Positions 61,116 to 64,000 of a stretch of DNA of 64,000 nt are shown here, piece after piece. This DNA comes from Nucisporomicrobium flavum (lineage in GTDB: Bacteria; Actinomycetota; Actinomycetes; Mycobacteriales; Micromonosporaceae), in NCBI RefSeq assembly GCF_016464385.1, contig NZ_JADMLH010000024.1, positions 47,927-111,926 on the forward strand, in the 5' to 3' direction. A model generated the notes under the pieces. The model searched no databases and was not told the origin of the DNA. It was given only the letters and a program-made list of their open reading frames with translations. A program made the position numbers and the translations under genes. Each line of letters opens with the position of its first letter. Positions within the stretch are counted from its first letter, which is position 1.

Positions 61116-61315
61116 CCCCATCCGGCGTCGACCGGCCGGCCCGACCGTCCCCCGGCAAGGGTCCGGCCCGGCAGACGCCACCCCCGCGGTGACACCGCCG
61201 TTGCCCCGCCAGCTCGCCGGTGTCCCGCAACTGGACCCGCCCATACCGATCGACCGGCACGCCTCCGCCGGTCGGCGCCTCCGGCCAGGCACATCCGGTA
61301 AGGGCGGGCGTGGTA

Positions 61316-61371
61316 GGCGGGAGTGCGTGACCACAGGTTCCCCCGCATTCAATCGGTCACGCGCTCCCGCC
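61316..61371 (+). repeat. 17-base inverted repeat upstream of the methyltransferase gene
   Basis: GGCGGGAGTGCGTGACC (61316–61332) and GGTCACGCGCTCCCGCC (61355–61371) pair with a single mismatch (GGCGGGAG[T/C]GCGTGACC), leaving a 22-base loop. It lies 49 bases before the methyltransferase ATG within the otherwise empty 304-base gap 61116–61419. It may be a terminator for the upstream gene, an operator, or a leader hairpin. Confidence 0.75.
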
Positions 61372-61419
61372 CTCCCTCCGGGCTTGCGCAGGGGCAGCGC
61401 CGTCGGCTTGGCTCGGGGC

Positions 61420-62154
61420 ATGGCGCTCATCGCGTACGACCACGCCGACGCCGCCGCGTTCGAGGCGACCCGTCATCTGGGCGACGACGCGCTCGGCGCG
61501 TGGCGGGAAGCGATCACCCGGTACGTGACTCTGCGGCCGGGCATGCGCCTGCTCGACCTCGGCTGCGGAACCGGAAGCTGGTCACGGGCCTTCCGCGCGT
61601 GGTGGCCCAGCACCGACGTCCTCGCGGTCGAACCGTCCGCCGCGATGCGTGAGCGGTCCGTCGTCCCCGGTGTCCTCGCCGGTGACGCCGCCGGCATCCC
61701 GGCGGACGACGCGAGCATCGACGCGGTCTGGCTCTCCACGGTGGTGCACCACATTCCCGACCTGCCGGCCGCGGCCCGCGAGCTCCGTCGGGTGCTGAAG
61801 CCCGGCGCCCCGGTCCTGATCCGTTCCGCGTTCCCGGGCCGGCACGACGGCATCACCCTGTGCCGCTTCTGGCCGGAAACGAGGGCCGCGCTGGACGACA
61901 ACTACCCGGCCGTCACCGCCGTCGAGGCCGCGTTCGCCGGTGCCGGGTTCGCCACCGCGGGACTCGACCGGGTGGCCCAGGTCTCCGCGCCGTCCCTGGC
62001 GGAGGCCGCCGCCGGGCTACGCCGCGAGGCGCACACCCTGCTGCAGCTGATCAGCGATGACGCCTACGCCAGTGGCGTTGACCGGCTCCAGGCGGCCGTG
62101 CCGGCCGCCGAGGGCCCGGTGCTCGACGTGCTTGATCTGCTCGTGCTGCGCTGA
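61420..62154 (+). CDS. Class I SAM-dependent methyltransferase (ubiE/Methyltransf_11 type)
   Basis: A 244-aa enzyme from ATG 61420 (MALIAYDHADAAAFEATRHL), with no good ribosome-binding site. SAM motif I is MRLLDLGCGTGSWSRAF (about residues 46–62), motif II VLAVEPSAAMRER with the acidic ribose contact, and motif IV/post-I IDAVWLSTVVHHIPDLPAAARELRRV, typical of Methyltransf_11 small-molecule enzymes. The substrate is unknown. Its last 91 bases overlap the tail of the convergent acetyltransferase gene at 62064, and a hairpin (62150–62166) covers its own stop codon. Confidence 0.9.
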   Translation: MALIAYDHADAAAFEATRHLGDDALGAWREAITRYVTLRPGMRLLDLGCGTGSWSRAFRAWWPSTDVLAVEPSAAMRERSVVPGVLAGDAAGIPADDASIDAVWLSTVVHHIPDLPAAARELRRVLKPGAPVLIRSAFPGRHDGITLCRFWPETRAALDDNYPAVTAVEAAFAGAGFATAGLDRVAQVSAPSLAEAAAGLRREAHTLLQLISDDAYASGVDRLQAAVPAAEGPVLDVLDLLVLR

Positions 62155-62660
62155 GCAAGGCTCAGCGAGATGGCGTAGCGCAGCTGGGTCACCGGCTCGT
62201 CGCCGATCGGCTCGACGCGGCTCTGCCCGTCCGCGACCCACCCGCCGCGCTCGTAGAAGCGCCGGGCCCGCGCGTTGTCCGCCAGGACCCACAGCACGGC
62301 CCGGTCGCCGTACCGCGCCAGGGCTTCCAGCGCGTCGATCATCATGGCGCGGCCGACGCCCCGGCCCACGTACGCCGGATCGGCGTGGATCGCGGACAGC
62401 TCGGCGATGCCGTCCTCCTCGCTCGGACCCAGGTACGTGAACCCGGCGAGCCGCCCGCCGTCGACAGCCACGGTCAGCCGGTGCGTCTCCTGCTCCCACT
62501 TCCAGCGCTCCGCCCACCATTCGCCCAGCGCGGCCGGGGAGCCGAAGGTCAGCGCGGCGGGGGAGACGATGCCGGCGTACGCCGCGCCGCGCGAACGGTA
62601 GTGCAGGTCGCCGATGCCGGCCAGGTCGTCCTCACCGGCCGGCCGCAGGAGCACGCTCAT
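62064..62660 (-). CDS. GNAT-family acetyltransferase with an antisense-derived tail
   Basis: A 198-aa protein from ATG 62660. Acetyl-CoA binding VGRGVGRAMMIDALEAL (Q/RxxGxG/A as GRGVGRA), ISAIHADPAYV strand and DNARARRFYERGGW complete a normal GNAT domain of about 165 residues. The last 30 residues (AQRSTSRSSTSSTGPSAAGT AAW…) are Ser/Thr-rich, lie antisense to the methyltransferase gene, and follow the point where the domain ought to end. This suggests loss of the original stop. It overlaps the ribonuclease Z gene by 29 bases. Substrate unknown. Confidence 0.85.
   Translation of the reverse strand: MSVLLRPAGEDDLAGIGDLHYRSRGAAYAGIVSPAALTFGSPAALGEWWAERWKWEQETHRLTVAVDGGRLAGFTYLGPSEEDGIAELSAIHADPAYVGRGVGRAMMIDALEALARYGDRAVLWVLADNARARRFYERGGWVADGQSRVEPIGDEPVTQLRYAISLSLAQRSTSRSSTSSTGPSAAGTAAWSRSTPLA
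62150..62166. terminator. Hairpin over the methyltransferase stop codon
   Basis: GCTGAGC, loop AAG, GCTCAGC: a 7-base perfect stem including the TGA stop at 62152–62154. It would end the rightward transcript, and lies inside the tail of the convergent acetyltransferase gene. Confidence 0.5.
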
Positions 62661-63561
62661 GCGACGAACCTATCCGCGGAGGCATCGGGACCCGCATCAG
62701 GTCCTCGGCGATCACGATGTCGCCGTCGAACTCCGCGCGCGCCTCGTCGAGGAACCGGGTGCTGTCGGCGTACCGCTGGGAGAAGTGGGTGAGCAGCAGC
62801 GTGCGTACCCCCGACTGCCGGGCCACCGACGCGGCCTGGCCGGCCGTCAGGTGGCCGACCTGGGCGGCCATCACCGCGTCCTCGGCGAGGAACGTCGACT
62901 CGATGACCAGCAGGTCGGCACCCTCGGCGAGGGCGAACACGCTGTCGCACAGGCCGGTGTCCATCACGAAGGCGAACCGCTGGCCCGGTCGCGGTGCGCT
63001 GACGTCCTCGAGCGTGACGGTGCCAGCCCGGCCGGTGCGTTGCAGCTCGCCGACGACCGGCCCGCTGATCCCGTACGCGTCGAGCAGCGCGGGCAGCATG
63101 CGTCGGCCGTCCGGTTCGGCGAGGCGGTACCCGTACGTCTCGATCGAATGCCGCAGCGGCAGCGCGGTGAGCGTGCCGGCCGGGGTCTCCACCGAGAAGC
63201 CGGGGCCGACCGGCGTGGGTACGAGGTCGGCGACGTCGTAGAAGGTCGTGGCGTGCCGGAGGCGGTCGAAATACTCGTGCCCGCCGGCCGGGTAGTGCAC
63301 GTGGACGGGGTGCGGCACCTTGTCGAGCGAGATCCGCTGGATGATGCCGGGCAGCCCGAGCGCGTGGTCGCCGTGGAAGTGGGTGATGCAGATGCGCCGC
63401 AGCGGCGTCACGGCGAGCCCGGCCATGAGCATCTGGCGCTGGGTGCCCTCGCCCGGGTCGAAGAGGATCACCTCGTCGTCCCAGCGCAGGTGGTAGCCGT
63501 TGTGGTTGCGGTGGCGGGTGGGCACCTGGCTGGCGCTGCCCAGGATCGTCAGCTCGCGCAC
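62632..63561 (-). CDS. rnz: Ribonuclease Z (metallo-beta-lactamase fold)
   Basis: A 309-aa enzyme from GTG 63561 (GGGGGCGAC upstream). The zinc-binding HxHxDH motif is ITHFHGDHALGLPGIIQRIS (His61, His63, Asp65, His66), with further ligands in LTHFSQRYADSTRFLDEA and MDTGLCDSVFALAEGADLLV, and the exosite LRHSIETYGYRLAEPD. RNase Z cuts the 3' trailer of tRNA precursors to leave an end for CCA addition; the tRNA-Leu at 47544 does not encode CCA. Actinomycete members are about 310 aa. Its 3' end overlaps the acetyltransferase start. Confidence 0.94.
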   Translation of the reverse strand: MRELTILGSASQVPTRHRNHNGYHLRWDDEVILFDPGEGTQRQMLMAGLAVTPLRRICITHFHGDHALGLPGIIQRISLDKVPHPVHVHYPAGGHEYFDRLRHATTFYDVADLVPTPVGPGFSVETPAGTLTALPLRHSIETYGYRLAEPDGRRMLPALLDAYGISGPVVGELQRTGRAGTVTLEDVSAPRPGQRFAFVMDTGLCDSVFALAEGADLLVIESTFLAEDAVMAAQVGHLTAGQAASVARQSGVRTLLLTHFSQRYADSTRFLDEARAEFDGDIVIAEDLMRVPMPPRIGSSHERAPAAGR

Positions 63562-63601
63562 GTCGCCCCCGCCCGCCGGACAAAGAACCGGAGAAATTAA
63601 G

Positions 63602-63676
63602 CGACCCCCGGGGACTTCCACCGAGCGCTGTCGCACGCGATGGTCCGGTCGGACAAGGCCGGATCCCCGGGGGTCG
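63602..63676. repeat. 13-base inverted repeat upstream of rnz
   Basis: CGACCCCCGGGGA (63602–63614) is exactly inverted as TCCCCGGGGGTCG (63664–63676), enclosing 49 bases. It is 40 bases upstream of the rnz start, in the region of its promoter. It may be a regulatory palindrome or a remnant of an insertion. Confidence 0.75.
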
Positions 63677-63858
63677 GGTGGCTGCCTGGTACTCGCCTGA
63701 CCGCTGCCACACGGTCTCGACGTCCTACAAAATTTCTCGAAGCTGTCGAGGACAGCGGCTAGCGGACAGCCACCTCACGAGTCCCGTTGCTATACAACTT
63801 CGGACCACCTCCCTTCACGTGTACGGCCACGTTAACCACTGGGAAGGCCGGTCGACAA

Positions 63859-63880
63859 CGCCTTATTTCTCACTAAGGCG
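63859..63880. repeat. Inverted repeat at the insertion-sequence boundary
   Basis: CGCCTTA (63859–63865) and TAAGGCG (63874–63880) are inverted repeats. The following AAGGCGTGTTTCAAAA looks like the terminal repeat of an IS5-group element, so the IS probably ends within this stretch. The other end is outside the window. Confidence 0.5.
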
Positions 63881-63895
63881 TGTTTCAAAAGCCGG

Positions 63896-64000
63896 TCAGA
63901 GCCACTCGCTGATGATGGTGATGGTCAGGACGGCTTGGAAGCGGACGGCTAACTTGTCGTAGCGAGTGGCGACGCCGCGGTGGCGTTTGAGGCGGGCTAT
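63896..64000 (-). CDS. IS5-family transposase, C-terminal end (cut by window)
   Basis: The reverse strand from the window edge encodes LKRHRGVATRYDKLAVRF as part of 34 residues ending in ISEWL and a TGA at 63896–63898. The RGVATRYDKLA motif followed by a short hydrophobic helix is the C-terminus of DDE transposases of the IS5 family (the last catalytic Glu helix lies upstream, outside the window). It identifies an insertion sequence lying to the right of the window. Whether it is intact cannot be seen. Confidence 0.85.
   Translation of the reverse strand: MARLKRHRGVATRYDKLAVRFQAVLTITIISEWL

Larger units (their letters stand above)
63562..63895. other. 334-base region without a gene
   Basis: Upstream of rnz (its promoter lies here) and before the IS end. 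It is less GC-rich than the chromosome, especially around 63715–63880. It contains a 13-base inverted repeat (63602–63676) and a 7-base hairpin (63859–63880) at the likely IS boundary. Short open frames here have poor codon bias. Confidence 0.5.

Noticed and set aside
63678..63962. Open frame at the right edge on the plus strand
   Set aside because: It runs antisense into the transposase end and through AT-richer non-coding sequence.

Overview
The window looks like chromosomal DNA of a high-GC actinomycete, most probably Micromonosporaceae (Actinoplanes/Micromonospora type). This is inferred from the very high GC at third codon positions, frequent GTG starts, dense ATGA/GTGA stop-start overlaps, leaderless-looking promoters, and actinomycete gene orders such as eno–ftsB-like–DUF501–ppx, mfd–SurA-like lipoprotein–mazG, and cslA–glxA–cslZ. 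No plasmid, phage or CRISPR signature is seen. A partial IS5-type transposase sits at the right edge.

Layout. 1–7510: a partial FAD/D-amino-acid oxidase, then an uncharacterised actinomycete cluster resembling S. coelicolor SCO2521–SCO2525: two proteins on the plus strand, one of them membrane anchored, facing a minus-strand operon of SAM methyltransferase, 617-aa protein, variant P-loop ATPase and 318-aa protein. 7860–11250: four-gene ABC-2 exporter operon. 11273–13816: beta-propeller-type lipoprotein divergent from an ECF sigma factor plus a membrane partner, sharing a strikingly symmetric promoter. 13867–18415: PEP carboxylase and a secreted lysyl-oxidase-domain protein. 18419–25139: cslZ/glxA/cslA, the tip-glycan synthesis genes, with hypX upstream of them on the same strand. 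25330–32377: mfd, SurA-like lipoprotein, mazG, DUF885 metallopeptidase-like protein.

32451–33532: a RelA/SpoT-domain gene with an overlapping 82-aa gene, in AT-richer DNA (possible toxin–antitoxin-like module). 33557–34971: lipoprotein and PilZ protein. 35141–39085: eno, FtsB-like protein, DUF501, ArgA-like acetyltransferase, ppx. 39154–40773: PadR regulator with a HAAS-type membrane protein and a small secreted/anchored protein. 40797–45833: UdgB uracil-DNA glycosylase followed by a DUF4129-like/MoxR/DUF58 operon. 45960–47309: NDH-2-like dehydrogenase. 47544: tRNA-Leu(UAA).

47725–51218: a CHAT-protease gene with a zinc ribbon, divergent from two small genes across a perfect 22-bp palindrome, next to the tRNA. 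51358–60626: Bax-inhibitor-1 family protein, MFS exporter with its own palindrome, thiolase, two tandem SGNH proteins (one lacking the catalytic Ser), DUF1232 protein, cystathionine beta-synthase, HtrA-like protease. 60801–63561: small Cys-rich protein, methyltransferase, GNAT acetyltransferase and ribonuclease Z. 63602–64000: repeats and the IS5-type transposase end.

The best candidates for an undescribed system are the CHAT locus (47725–51218), the SCO2521–2525-like cluster (1024–7510) and the RelA/SpoT pair (32451–33532). The clearest regulatory signal is the mirror-image ECF promoter at 12449–12522. All family assignments are by motif recognition from the sequence alone; no database search was run.
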